Shown here: positions 5,457-12,137 of the stretch, one piece after another | How the letters are laid out: each line of letters opens with the position of its first letter | Numbering within the stretch: the first letter of the stretch is position 1 | DNA from: a virus | Reading direction: 5' to 3' (one strand) | Length of the DNA: 30,802 bases | Virus record (IMG/VR): IMGVR_UViG_3300021964_000311 | Coordinates: 1-30,802 of that record | Translations under genes and position numbers: made by a program | Notes under the pieces: model-generated | Told to the model about the DNA's origin: nothing | Databases searched by the model: none | What the model saw: the letters and a program-made list of their open reading frames with translations, nothing else

Positions 5457-6265
5457 GATTAGATCCGCAAGAACAAAGAATCTATGTACGCCAATCGTGG
5501 ATTGGCGACTACCTTATTTGCCCTGAGCGTTCACGTCTTGGTGTGGCCATGCCACAGTTCCGAACAGGTTCCGACGCTACCGCTATCGGAACAGGACTAC
5601 ACTCCGCTATTGAATGGGCACTAAATAGTTTTGACGATGCTGGTTCTATTGCATATGAAGAGATGAAAGAATATGCACAGAACGAAGTGAAGAAAGAACT
5701 ATCGGAACCTAATATCAAACTGACTAAGATATCTGATAGTCCTATTGAACCGACTGTGGACGCTATGGTTCATAGTTGGATAACAGAAATAGCAATAGAT
5801 GTAGAATGGGGTGGGACAACGGAACTAGGGTTCCGTTATCCCTCAGGTCTATTGGCTAGTAATGGTTACGAAATATGGTACGAAGGTACTATGGATTACA
5901 TAGATCCTAATGGTACTATCTGGGATTGGAAAACTGCTGGCAGAAAATACTATGCCAACGAGAAACAGAACAAGGCGTACCAGCCTACGGTCTACTGTCA
6001 GTTCGCTAAGCGTAACGGTCACTCCACTAGCGACACACAAACTTTCAAGTACGGTGTGATGATGCGGAAAGAAAAGCCAGAGGGTCAGGTGGTGGACATC
6101 GCACGCACCGAGTCAGATTACCGCTGGTTGAATCGTCAGACACAGGTCATCGTGAACAACGCTCTCCAGTCTGGCATCACTAGTGCTTGGCCGATGAACG
6201 ACCAAGGTGCTCTCTGCTCAGCGACTTGGTGTAACTACTGGTCGATCTGCAAAGGGGCTTGCTGA
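5453..6265 (+). CDS. Cas4/RecB-like PD-(D/E)XK exonuclease with Fe-S cysteines
   Basis: The 270-residue product carries the Cas4/AddB-type nuclease motifs in order: Cys23, His50 in GTGLHSAIE, Asp148 in EGTMDYID, Asp158 and Lys160 in WDWKT, then an AYQPTVYCQF motif. C-terminal Cys255, Cys260 and Cys266 (also Cys270) with Cys23 fit a 4Fe-4S staple. It likely resects DNA ends for recombination or degrades host DNA. It is coupled to the previous gene by ATGA. The next gene follows a 239-base gap, so it ends this translational unit. Perfect hairpins are present at 5489-5507 and 5818-5837. Confidence 0.88.
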   Translation: MRLDPQEQRIYVRQSWIGDYLICPERSRLGVAMPQFRTGSDATAIGTGLHSAIEWALNSFDDAGSIAYEEMKEYAQNEVKKELSEPNIKLTKISDSPIEPTVDAMVHSWITEIAIDVEWGGTTELGFRYPSGLLASNGYEIWYEGTMDYIDPNGTIWDWKTAGRKYYANEKQNKAYQPTVYCQFAKRNGHSTSDTQTFKYGVMMRKEKPEGQVVDIARTESDYRWLNRQTQVIVNNALQSGITSAWPMNDQGALCSATWCNYWSICKGAC

Positions 6266-6504
6266 TTCCCTCGTTGACACATCTGATATGATGTTGACAT
6301 GAACTCAAGGGAAGGCGGTGACGCAGGAGTGGTGTCCCTGCAAATGTTTCTCCGCCGCCTTCCCGAAAATCTTGGGGGGTAACCCTAACAACATAAACAA
6401 CTAACATAGAAAGAAGTCATGCCACATTTCTTTCACCCTAGGGTGGTCTGCAAACCGCCCCCCAAGAAACTTCTCCAAACACAACCAACAAAGGAGCAAT
6501 ACAC
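6266..6504 (+). promoter_or_regulatory. Intergenic region with long hairpin and 12-bp palindrome
   Basis: GGGAAGGCGG (6309-6318) pairs perfectly with CCGCCTTCCC (6355-6364), and an inner 5-bp stem joins 6323-6327 and 6337-6341. A perfect palindrome CACCCTAGGGTG lies at 6434-6445 and could be an operator. A 27-codon frame at 6299-6382 overlaps the hairpin, lacks a Shine-Dalgarno site and is not called. TATGAT at 6287-6292 could be a -10, but the TTGACA at 6274 is only 7 bases away, so no promoter is claimed. AAAGGAG before 6505 serves the next gene. Confidence 0.45.
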
Positions 6505-7002
6505 ATGAATAAAGATGAGTCAATCATCACACAAGTTGCCGCAAAAATTGCGGCAGAACTAGCAACGTCAGTGAAGCCTGACAACATTGAGTTAGCCACT
6601 GCTGATTGGGCGGTCGCGTTCGAGATCGTTCGTGACAGCATCTTCAACGCAGTTGGCAGTGCACCAGCACCTAGTCAAGTACCTAGTCCAGTACCTAGCC
6701 ACATTGCGGACATCTCGATGCAACAGGTTCAGGATGTATTTCCAACCGCAACGATGGCATCTGCACCACAGCAGTATGCACAGCCAGCGCCCACCAACAT
6801 GGGTGTTCAGGTCAAGGGCACACAGCATGGCGAGTTGCCTGACTGGTTGACGGCACAGTGTGCCGCCGCAGGTGTCACACAAGTGTGGGACAACCGTGAC
6901 GGACTAGCACAGAACCCGAAGCGGCCTTGGTTCAAGGCGGCTGACGGCACGAAGAACGCACGTGGTGACGACATGGCGTTCTGGCCTCCACGAGGTCGGT
7001 GA
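6505..7002 (+). CDS. Hypothetical DNA-metabolism protein, 165 aa
   Basis: The ATG follows AAAGGAGCAATACAC. The protein has a helical N-terminal domain (residues 1-48), a flexible Pro/Ser/Gln-rich linker (about 50-105, with PSQVPSPVPSH) and a C-terminal domain of ~55 residues with conserved-looking tryptophans and basic residues (DWLTAQCAAAGVTQVWDNRD, RPWFKAADG, FWPP). I have seen comparable C-terminal domains in actinophage replication regions but cannot name the family. Its place directly before helicase and primase genes suggests a role in replication, for example single-strand DNA or helicase binding. This is inference from context. Confidence 0.6.
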   Translation: MNKDESIITQVAAKIAAELATSVKPDNIELATADWAVAFEIVRDSIFNAVGSAPAPSQVPSPVPSHIADISMQQVQDVFPTATMASAPQQYAQPAPTNMGVQVKGTQHGELPDWLTAQCAAAGVTQVWDNRDGLAQNPKRPWFKAADGTKNARGDDMAFWPPRGR

Positions 7003-7007
7003 CATAG

Positions 7008-8075
7008 ATGGACACCGCCACTCTAGAAGAGCGGTGGGCGAAGTTGGGGCGGGGAGAGAACATCTCCCCGCCTGATTCGTCTACGGCCACACTTAGCAGA
7101 CCTGCACTTTACAAACCGTTATCAGATTCGATTGACGACTATGTGCATTGGGCGCAACATCCTAACGAACGTATCTACTTCGGGTTCCCTGACCTAGACG
7201 AACAGGTGCGCGGTATTGCACCATCAGAGATGTGTCTAGTCAACGGGTTCTCCCACTCAGGTAAGACACTGTTCTTGCTACAGATCCTTGTCACTAATCG
7301 TGACAAGAACGTCGTCTACTTCTGTCCTGATGAGCCACGTACGCTGACGCTAATCAAGTTGGCGTGCCTAGTTCACAAGGTGGAGGGGCGCAGGCTAGAG
7401 CAGATGATCTCTGACGGTGATCCCGAAGGGATTGAACTTTTGGAATCTACAGCACGTGAGTGGTTCCCTAACCTTGCAGTGTTCGACCAGTTCATGTCCC
7501 TTAGTGACATGGAGAAAGCAATGATTGAAGTAGACAGGCACCTAGGTACACCAGCGTTAATGGTGTTCGACTATCTAGAGTTGCTGACAGGTGACGAAAC
7601 TGTGCCTGCTAAAGCGAACACAATCAAAGCGTTCGGTAAGCGTCACAACATTCCGTTGATCGTGTTGCACCAGTCATCACGAACCGCAGGTTCGGATGGG
7701 CAGAAGCAGACGATCTCGTCAGGTGCTTACGGTGGAGAACAACAAGCGTCACACATCATCGGTGTACGACGTAAGAAGTTTGAGATCGACCGACAGATGC
7801 GTGACATCGTGGAGAAACTCAACAAGTCTACCGCTAACGAACGTATGTTGGAACGGCTGGATCAGTTGCGTTACGAACAACAACTGCATGAGAACACTGT
7901 GACTGTGAACCTTGTGAAGTGCAAACGTCAAGATGCACACCTGCTTGACGACATTGACTTCGAGATTGAGCAGGGCACAGGTAGACTGCTGAGACTGAAC
8001 GGTTTCGGCATGTCAACGACCGACGACACTAACGACGACTATGATGCCCAAACCGTATTGGGTGACGACTGGTGA
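7008..8075 (+). CDS. DnaB-like replicative helicase (RecA-fold)
   Basis: The product is 355 residues. Walker A is GFSHSGKT (residues 80-87) and Walker B is LMVFDYLEL with Asp188; LIVLHQSSR around residue 218 matches the DnaB motif with His and Gln that senses nucleotide. The YFCPDEP segment fits the catalytic Glu position. Compared with full DnaB (~450 residues) the N-terminal primase-binding domain is missing or reduced to about 65 residues. It should unwind DNA at the phage fork, with the primase encoded ten bases downstream. The start lies five bases after the preceding stop. Confidence 0.85.
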   Translation: MDTATLEERWAKLGRGENISPPDSSTATLSRPALYKPLSDSIDDYVHWAQHPNERIYFGFPDLDEQVRGIAPSEMCLVNGFSHSGKTLFLLQILVTNRDKNVVYFCPDEPRTLTLIKLACLVHKVEGRRLEQMISDGDPEGIELLESTAREWFPNLAVFDQFMSLSDMEKAMIEVDRHLGTPALMVFDYLELLTGDETVPAKANTIKAFGKRHNIPLIVLHQSSRTAGSDGQKQTISSGAYGGEQQASHIIGVRRKKFEIDRQMRDIVEKLNKSTANERMLERLDQLRYEQQLHENTVTVNLVKCKRQDAHLLDDIDFEIEQGTGRLLRLNGFGMSTTDDTNDDYDAQTVLGDDW

Positions 8076-8084
8076 GGAGAAACA

Positions 8085-8978
8085 ATGCACCAAACATTAG
8101 AACAATTCAAGCGTATCTTCAGAGGACGTGGCGACGTATGGGGTCACGACGAAGGGCGATGCGTCAAAGAGAAACTGACCGACGACCATTGGGCAGATCA
8201 TCTAGCAGGCAGGTCGGGTATCGGGATTTACCCTGCCGTTCCCACACCTGCCCGAAGTGTAGTTTGCGCTTGGGGATGTACCGACATCGACACGAATGAC
8301 CTAGATGCAACACGTCTACTGCAATCAACCTTGCAGGTTGCTGGCATTCCCGCCTACGTGGAACGGTCACGTTCCAAGGGCTACCACATCTGGGTGTTCG
8401 CAGACAAACCTGTGTCCGCTCAGTCAATGCGTGACATGCAACTAGCCGCACACCAAGTGGCAGACATGCGACCCATCGAAGTCAACCCTAAGCAGACCGA
8501 TGTCAGCGCACACAAGTACGGCAACTATGTACGGTTGCCGTATGTGGGTGGCATAGACACCACACCTGAGCGTCGTGTCATCATAGATGACACCGACACA
8601 CCAGTACCACTACAAACATTCTTAGACACCGTACAGTTTGCTAATCCTGAACTCATAGATAGGCTGGCCTCCATGTATCAACCTCCAACCACCAGACAAG
8701 TAGCATCATGGGATGTTGTCGATCCGTCAACAGACCTAGCCGAAGGGTTACGTACTGTGTCCCCCTTGGGTTATGTCATCTGGCGTGACGGCGCACTAGA
8801 GGGACGTGACAGATCCACCACGTTGGCACGACTGGCACACATCTGTGCCGAGTCAGGTATGCCACCATCAGCGGCAACGATGGTGGTGCGTGATGCTGAC
8901 CGACGTTGGGGCAAGTTCTATGACAGACCTGACGGTGACGAACAGATCGACAAGATGATTATGAGGGCATACCAATGA
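8085..8978 (+). CDS. Archaeo-eukaryotic-type primase (AEP)
   Basis: GAGGAGAAACA precedes the ATG. The 297-residue product shows AEP motifs: Asp67 and Asp69 in GCTDIDTND (metal-binding DxD), ERSRSKGYHIWVF (motif II with S-x-x-H-x-W) and HKYGNYVRLPY (motif III region with a basic nucleotide-binding patch). The C-terminal ~90 residues, with GRDRSTTLARLAH, resemble the helical PriCT-like domains that follow phage AEPs. It probably makes primers and may also polymerise, since some AEPs do both. It overlaps the next gene by ATGA and pairs with the helicase. Confidence 0.82.
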   Translation: MHQTLEQFKRIFRGRGDVWGHDEGRCVKEKLTDDHWADHLAGRSGIGIYPAVPTPARSVVCAWGCTDIDTNDLDATRLLQSTLQVAGIPAYVERSRSKGYHIWVFADKPVSAQSMRDMQLAAHQVADMRPIEVNPKQTDVSAHKYGNYVRLPYVGGIDTTPERRVIIDDTDTPVPLQTFLDTVQFANPELIDRLASMYQPPTTRQVASWDVVDPSTDLAEGLRTVSPLGYVIWRDGALEGRDRSTTLARLAHICAESGMPPSAATMVVRDADRRWGKFYDRPDGDEQIDKMIMRAYQ

Positions 8979-9358
8979 TGATGATACTGAAAATATTTAT
9001 GATGATTTACCTAGGTGTTGTATCCACGTGGTCTAACTCTGAAGAAGGCAAATGCGATAATTGGAACGCAACGATGCAAGTGCACGGCCTAGATGCCGAA
9101 GTGTTCTCGCCTATCATGTGGCGTGAATCACGATGCGAAGCATGGCAGGTAAACGAGGATGACCCGTATGACGGGTCGTTCGGGTTACTACAGATCAACT
9201 CCATCCACCTAGAAGATGTCCAGTTGCATCCAGATAAATGGGTTGGTGTAGAGAGATGTCGAGTCACAACGACAGGTGACTTGCTGGTCGGTTGGCGAAA
9301 CATCTGTTTCGCTAGCCACCTAGTTAACAGAGCAGGTCTAGATCCTTGGGGTCTATGA
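8975..9358 (+). CDS. Exported lysozyme-like transglycosylase
   Basis: The 127-residue product starts with a hydrophobic segment (MILKIFMMIYLGVV), a signal peptide or membrane anchor. The mature part has an SLT/lysozyme-like core: Glu51 in MWRESRC is the likely catalytic acid, and GLLQIN near residue 70 is a hallmark motif of this fold. Four cysteines could form disulfides outside the cell. It would cut glycan strands. Its position among replication genes is unusual, because the main endolysin is at the end of the late operon; it may act early on the cell wall or assist lysis. Three ATG codons in a row start the gene, so the exact start is uncertain. Confidence 0.78.
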   Translation: MMMILKIFMMIYLGVVSTWSNSEEGKCDNWNATMQVHGLDAEVFSPIMWRESRCEAWQVNEDDPYDGSFGLLQINSIHLEDVQLHPDKWVGVERCRVTTTGDLLVGWRNICFASHLVNRAGLDPWGL

Positions 9359-9371
9359 TACGATAACAGTT

Positions 9372-9740
9372 ATGCCTAGACGCAAATCCCCTAAAAAACC
9401 TTTCACCATCAAAGTGGAGCAACGACCAGTGGTGAAAGGTAGGCCACGCCTAGGGCGCAAGGGGCGTGTGTTCACACCTGAACGAACCTTGATCGCAGAG
9501 GCAATTATTGCTGACCAGTGGCGCAAAGATAATGCACCATACTACGAGACACCCGTGATGCTGGAAGCAACGTTCACACCAACCTCCACAGAAATAACTA
9601 TCACACCTTTAGATCCTAGCCACGCATCCAAGTTGCGTGGCGATACCGACAACTATTTGAAACTGGTATGCGACGCGCTGAACGGTGTCGCATACCCTGA
9701 TGACAAGGCGGTCATGGTGATCCGAGGAGAAAAACAGTGA
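9372..9740 (+). CDS. rusA: RusA-like Holliday junction resolvase
   Basis: The 122-residue length fits RusA. It has the N-terminal GRPRLGRKGRVFTPER motif and the catalytic cluster RGDTDNYLKLVCDALNG with Asp91, Asp93, Lys97 and Asp101, followed by AYPDDKAV. RusA dimers cut four-way junctions, resolving recombination or replication intermediates before packaging. No strong Shine-Dalgarno site is seen 5' of the ATG. Its stop overlaps the GTG of the next gene (GTGA). Confidence 0.88.
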   Translation: MPRRKSPKKPFTIKVEQRPVVKGRPRLGRKGRVFTPERTLIAEAIIADQWRKDNAPYYETPVMLEATFTPTSTEITITPLDPSHASKLRGDTDNYLKLVCDALNGVAYPDDKAVMVIRGEKQ

Positions 9741-10189
9741 CAGAGTTCCATCAACAATCGTGGGGTGCACGCTATCAAAAGATGGGTAGCACAGCAGAGA
9801 CAGCGTTCCTAGAAAGTTATCCGCACGCACACCGACTAGGCATAGACAGACCAGATTTCTCTGTCGCTAAACTACCTGTGTTCTTCAGACAAGCACCAGA
9901 CTTCCTGCTACCCAACGGAGCCTATGAGGTGATGGGTGTTTCATCTAGGGCTAAGAACCCTACGTTGAAACTGAAGTTTGAGAAACTAGAGATCCTGAAT
10001 TTGTGGGACACGTTCGGAGACACATACCTGTGGGTATGGGACTCCGCCAAGAAGCGGCACACATGTGAGCGCGTCGCAGTGTGGGGTGCTTTGTGTCACG
10101 CTCATGGAACAGTGTCTAGGTTCGAGGATAACAACAAACCTTACTGGTCACTACCGATAGAAAACTTCCCGAACAATGACCCCTTCTAG
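9737..10189 (+). CDS. Possible nuclease-fold protein, 150 aa
   Basis: The GTG start overlaps the RusA stop and follows AGGAGAAAAACA. The segment APDFLLPNGAYEVMGVSS (about residues 54-71) resembles the PD...(D/E)xx core of PD-(D/E)XK nucleases, with Glu upstream (TAETAFLE) as a possible helix acid. The usual catalytic Lys two residues after the Glu is absent (EVM), though KLKFEK follows; this may be a divergent or inactive member. Context next to RusA fits DNA processing. Confidence in the gene is high and in the fold low. Confidence 0.6.
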   Translation: MTEFHQQSWGARYQKMGSTAETAFLESYPHAHRLGIDRPDFSVAKLPVFFRQAPDFLLPNGAYEVMGVSSRAKNPTLKLKFEKLEILNLWDTFGDTYLWVWDSAKKRHTCERVAVWGALCHAHGTVSRFEDNNKPYWSLPIENFPNNDPF

Positions 10190-10559
10190 TTTAACCGTGG
10201 GAAAAAAAATAGCCAACGACGCTCAAGAGCGTGCGCGACACACGGGAGAACTGCATCCGTACAAGCCGACATCCGACATAGAAAAGATGATGGAGTGGGG
10301 TGAATACCCCACTCCACAGGAAGCAGATTGGGACATCATTGACATCGTGGAGTCCTGCCTAGATCAAGTGCCAGAACCCCACCGCACTCTGCTGAAACTC
10401 AGGTTCTTCGACAAGTATTCGTACAACAAAATGACAGAAATAATGGGCTACTCGGGCAAGTCGCACACATGGTATCATGTTCAAAAGGCTTTGAAAATGC
10501 TAGAAGAAATACTAAGAATAGATCCCACCATAAGGAAAAAATATGATGATAAAAACTGA
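10176..10559 (+). CDS. Sigma-70 region 4-like helix-turn-helix protein
   Basis: The 127-residue product has a C-terminal domain (about residues 55-115) patterned like sigma factor region 4: LDQVPEPHRTLLKLRFFDK, then YSYNKMTEIMGY and a recognition-helix-like KSHTWYHVQKALKMLEEIL. The N-terminal half is basic, then acidic, with no region 2. Such phage proteins can be transcription activators, anti-sigma-like regulators or switches of late transcription. It overlaps both neighbours (14 and 17 bases), so it is translated with them. It is a candidate regulator of the convergent late arm. Confidence 0.65.
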   Translation: MTPSSLTVGKKIANDAQERARHTGELHPYKPTSDIEKMMEWGEYPTPQEADWDIIDIVESCLDQVPEPHRTLLKLRFFDKYSYNKMTEIMGYSGKSHTWYHVQKALKMLEEILRIDPTIRKKYDDKN

Positions 10560-11052
10560 TCCAACCACATGGCAAGAAGCCGCACGCAACGAACTGGACG
10601 CTATCGAAAGTAAGATCCCCGTCCTAGACTACGATAAGAGTGCAGACCTAGTGAACGAACTATCCATCAGGTCTGAATGGATTGCTGACCTAGTGCACGA
10701 AATGTTTGAGGGCGTTACCGAACAGTGGCAACGTCACCTAGCGTACATGCTGATGGCGTGCGGCAACATCGCCGCACGCAAAATGCACGACGACGGCACA
10801 TGGAACAGCAAACACATGGCGATGCTCTTAGCACGCAAGCAACACGACTATGGGCATGGCAACATCACATCGTTCGGACTGCTAGGTGTAGCGGTACGCA
10901 TGTCCGACAAGATTGCACGACTGAAGAACCTGACTGCACGTGGCACCAATGCCGCTAACGAACCATTGCGAGACACCTACGAGGACATCGTGGGGTATGC
11001 TGTTATTGCAGGAATGTTATTGAACAACACTTTCAGATTGGAACTCGGATGA
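10543..11052 (+). CDS. DUF1599-like protein, 169 aa
   Basis: The C-terminal ~90 residues carry the pattern of DUF1599 (described as nucleotide-modification-associated): LLARKQHDYGHGNI, then GLLGVAVRMSDKIARLKNL, then NEPLRDTYEDIVGYAVIAGML. The motif combination K-x-x-D-Y, R-x-x-D-K-x-x-R and D-x-x-x-D-x-x-x-Y is MazG-like in spirit and suggests binding of nucleotides. The N-terminal ~75 residues are helical and unassigned. The family is frequent in phages. No base-modifying enzyme is visible in this window, so DNA modification is not established. The stop overlaps the next ATG (ATGA). Confidence 0.68.
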   Translation: MMIKTDPTTWQEAARNELDAIESKIPVLDYDKSADLVNELSIRSEWIADLVHEMFEGVTEQWQRHLAYMLMACGNIAARKMHDDGTWNSKHMAMLLARKQHDYGHGNITSFGLLGVAVRMSDKIARLKNLTARGTNAANEPLRDTYEDIVGYAVIAGMLLNNTFRLELG

Positions 11053-11210
11053 AACTTTATGAAGTCAACCAGATAGCAGAAGCACTAGACAAGTTAGAAG
11101 CCTCAGTCATACGCAACGGTCTAGCCAAAAAATATTTGCTAGACATAAGGTCAACACGGCAAGCCGTTGTCAAACTTCGAGAGAAAGTTGAGAAAGGCAA
11201 TGTCCGATGA
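11049..11210 (+). CDS. Small helical protein, 53 aa
   Basis: This frame begins in the stop of the preceding gene (ATGA) and ends with TGA at 11208. The product, MKLYEVNQIAEALDKLEASV at its start, is basic and almost entirely helical, likely a coiled coil ending in KLREKVEKGNVR. No family is recognised. Coupling at both ends and the absence of any other frame in the gap support it as a gene. Confidence 0.55.
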   Translation: MKLYEVNQIAEALDKLEASVIRNGLAKKYLLDIRSTRQAVVKLREKVEKGNVR

Positions 11211-11433
11211 ACACCCAGACATGGAAGAAATGACATGGAGAATGGACGTGGCTGAAGAGAAAATGCAAACCGTGTTCGAGGTTGTGTTTGACATCTCCCA
11301 GTATGACGCAGAAATACTAATCGAATGTTGGGAGGATGCGACGAGCGGTGATACCACCGCCATCTACAGCCTCATGGGAGAAATGAAAAAACTAGTAGAT
11401 GTCCTGAAAGAAGAAGTAGGTTACATCGACTAG
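11200..11433 (+). CDS. Hypothetical acidic helical protein, 77 aa
   Basis: The ATG at 11200 is chosen over an in-frame TTG at 11167, which would overlap the previous gene further; GAGAAAGG precedes it. The product is strongly acidic and helical (MSDEHPDMEEMTWRMDVAEE), with no cysteine or membrane motif. It is the last gene of the rightward arm. Its TAG stop (11431-11433) lies in the tetranucleotide CTAG that also supplies the stop of the endolysin gene on the other strand. Confidence 0.6.
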   Translation: MSDEHPDMEEMTWRMDVAEEKMQTVFEVVFDISQYDAEILIECWEDATSGDTTAIYSLMGEMKKLVDVLKEEVGYID

Positions 11434-12137
11434 AAGTATCTAGAGATCACAGGCCACGTTTGTGAACCAATCCAACCGTCAGCCTGCAAGCCATGCTTGC
11501 CTTGCCAACGCATCAACGCCGCCTCGGTCTTGCGACCGAAGATCCCATCAACCTTAGCACCCACAACTTTCTGGATCTGCTTGACAAGTTCCTTGTCTTT
11601 CTCGCCACGACGAATCGGCTTGCCACGGAACGGAACAAAGTTCCTCTTAGGCGGAGTTGTGTCCGCTCCTAGCAGTTCGGCAAACGCCTGCTTAAAGAAA
11701 TCTGCATCATCAGCAACCGAAGGATCAACCTCCACGTGGCACCAGTCTGCCCATGATGCACCGCCACCAGTCACCGTCTTACGTAGATACTTCTTCCAGC
11801 CACGGTCACAACGCCATGCCCTGCCGAAAGGCTTGGGCTGATAGTCCACCACCATCGTCAACATCAGACGGTCACCGTTATCGGCCAGCCAGTTGATCCA
11901 CTTCTCTGCCACCTTGCGGTCGCCACACCCTGAGTGTGGTGACCCACGGTAACTGAAGTCAACCGCCCTGCCTGTCCCGTGGATACTAGGCTTCGAGCCG
12001 CCACGGATCGATCTGCGCCCATAGGAACCGTTATTAAAGAACGCTCCGCCTGTGGCTTTCACAAACTCTCGGATGAACTGTTCGGTTCCTGCACGCTTCT
12101 TCGTTGCGTACCCGTCGAACCCTACATACTTTCTCAT
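11430..12137 (-). CDS. Endolysin: M15-type peptidase plus peptidoglycan-binding domain
   Basis: The 235-residue product has the M15 (VanY/D-Ala-D-Ala) zinc signature SIHGTGRAVDF with His53 and Asp60 and a second site WCHVEVD with His134. A linker with KRNFVPFRGKPIRRG leads to a C-terminal peptidoglycan-binding domain (about 175-235, VKQIQKVVGAKVDGIFGRKT...GSQTWPVI). It should cut stem peptides of the host wall. It has no signal peptide, so it needs the holin encoded 16 kb upstream in the same arm. It is the last late gene and overlaps the preceding gene by four bases (ATGA). Confidence 0.85.
   Translation of the reverse strand: MRKYVGFDGYATKKRAGTEQFIREFVKATGGAFFNNGSYGRRSIRGGSKPSIHGTGRAVDFSYRGSPHSGCGDRKVAEKWINWLADNGDRLMLTMVVDYQPKPFGRAWRCDRGWKKYLRKTVTGGGASWADWCHVEVDPSVADDADFFKQAFAELLGADTTPPKRNFVPFRGKPIRRGEKDKELVKQIQKVVGAKVDGIFGRKTEAALMRWQGKHGLQADGWIGSQTWPVISRYF

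Noticed and set aside
6274-6292. Sigma-70 promoter TTGACA...TATGAT
   Set aside because: The spacer is 7 bases instead of about 17.
6299-6382. 27-codon ORF
   Set aside because: It has no ribosome-binding site and is mostly the two arms of a long hairpin.
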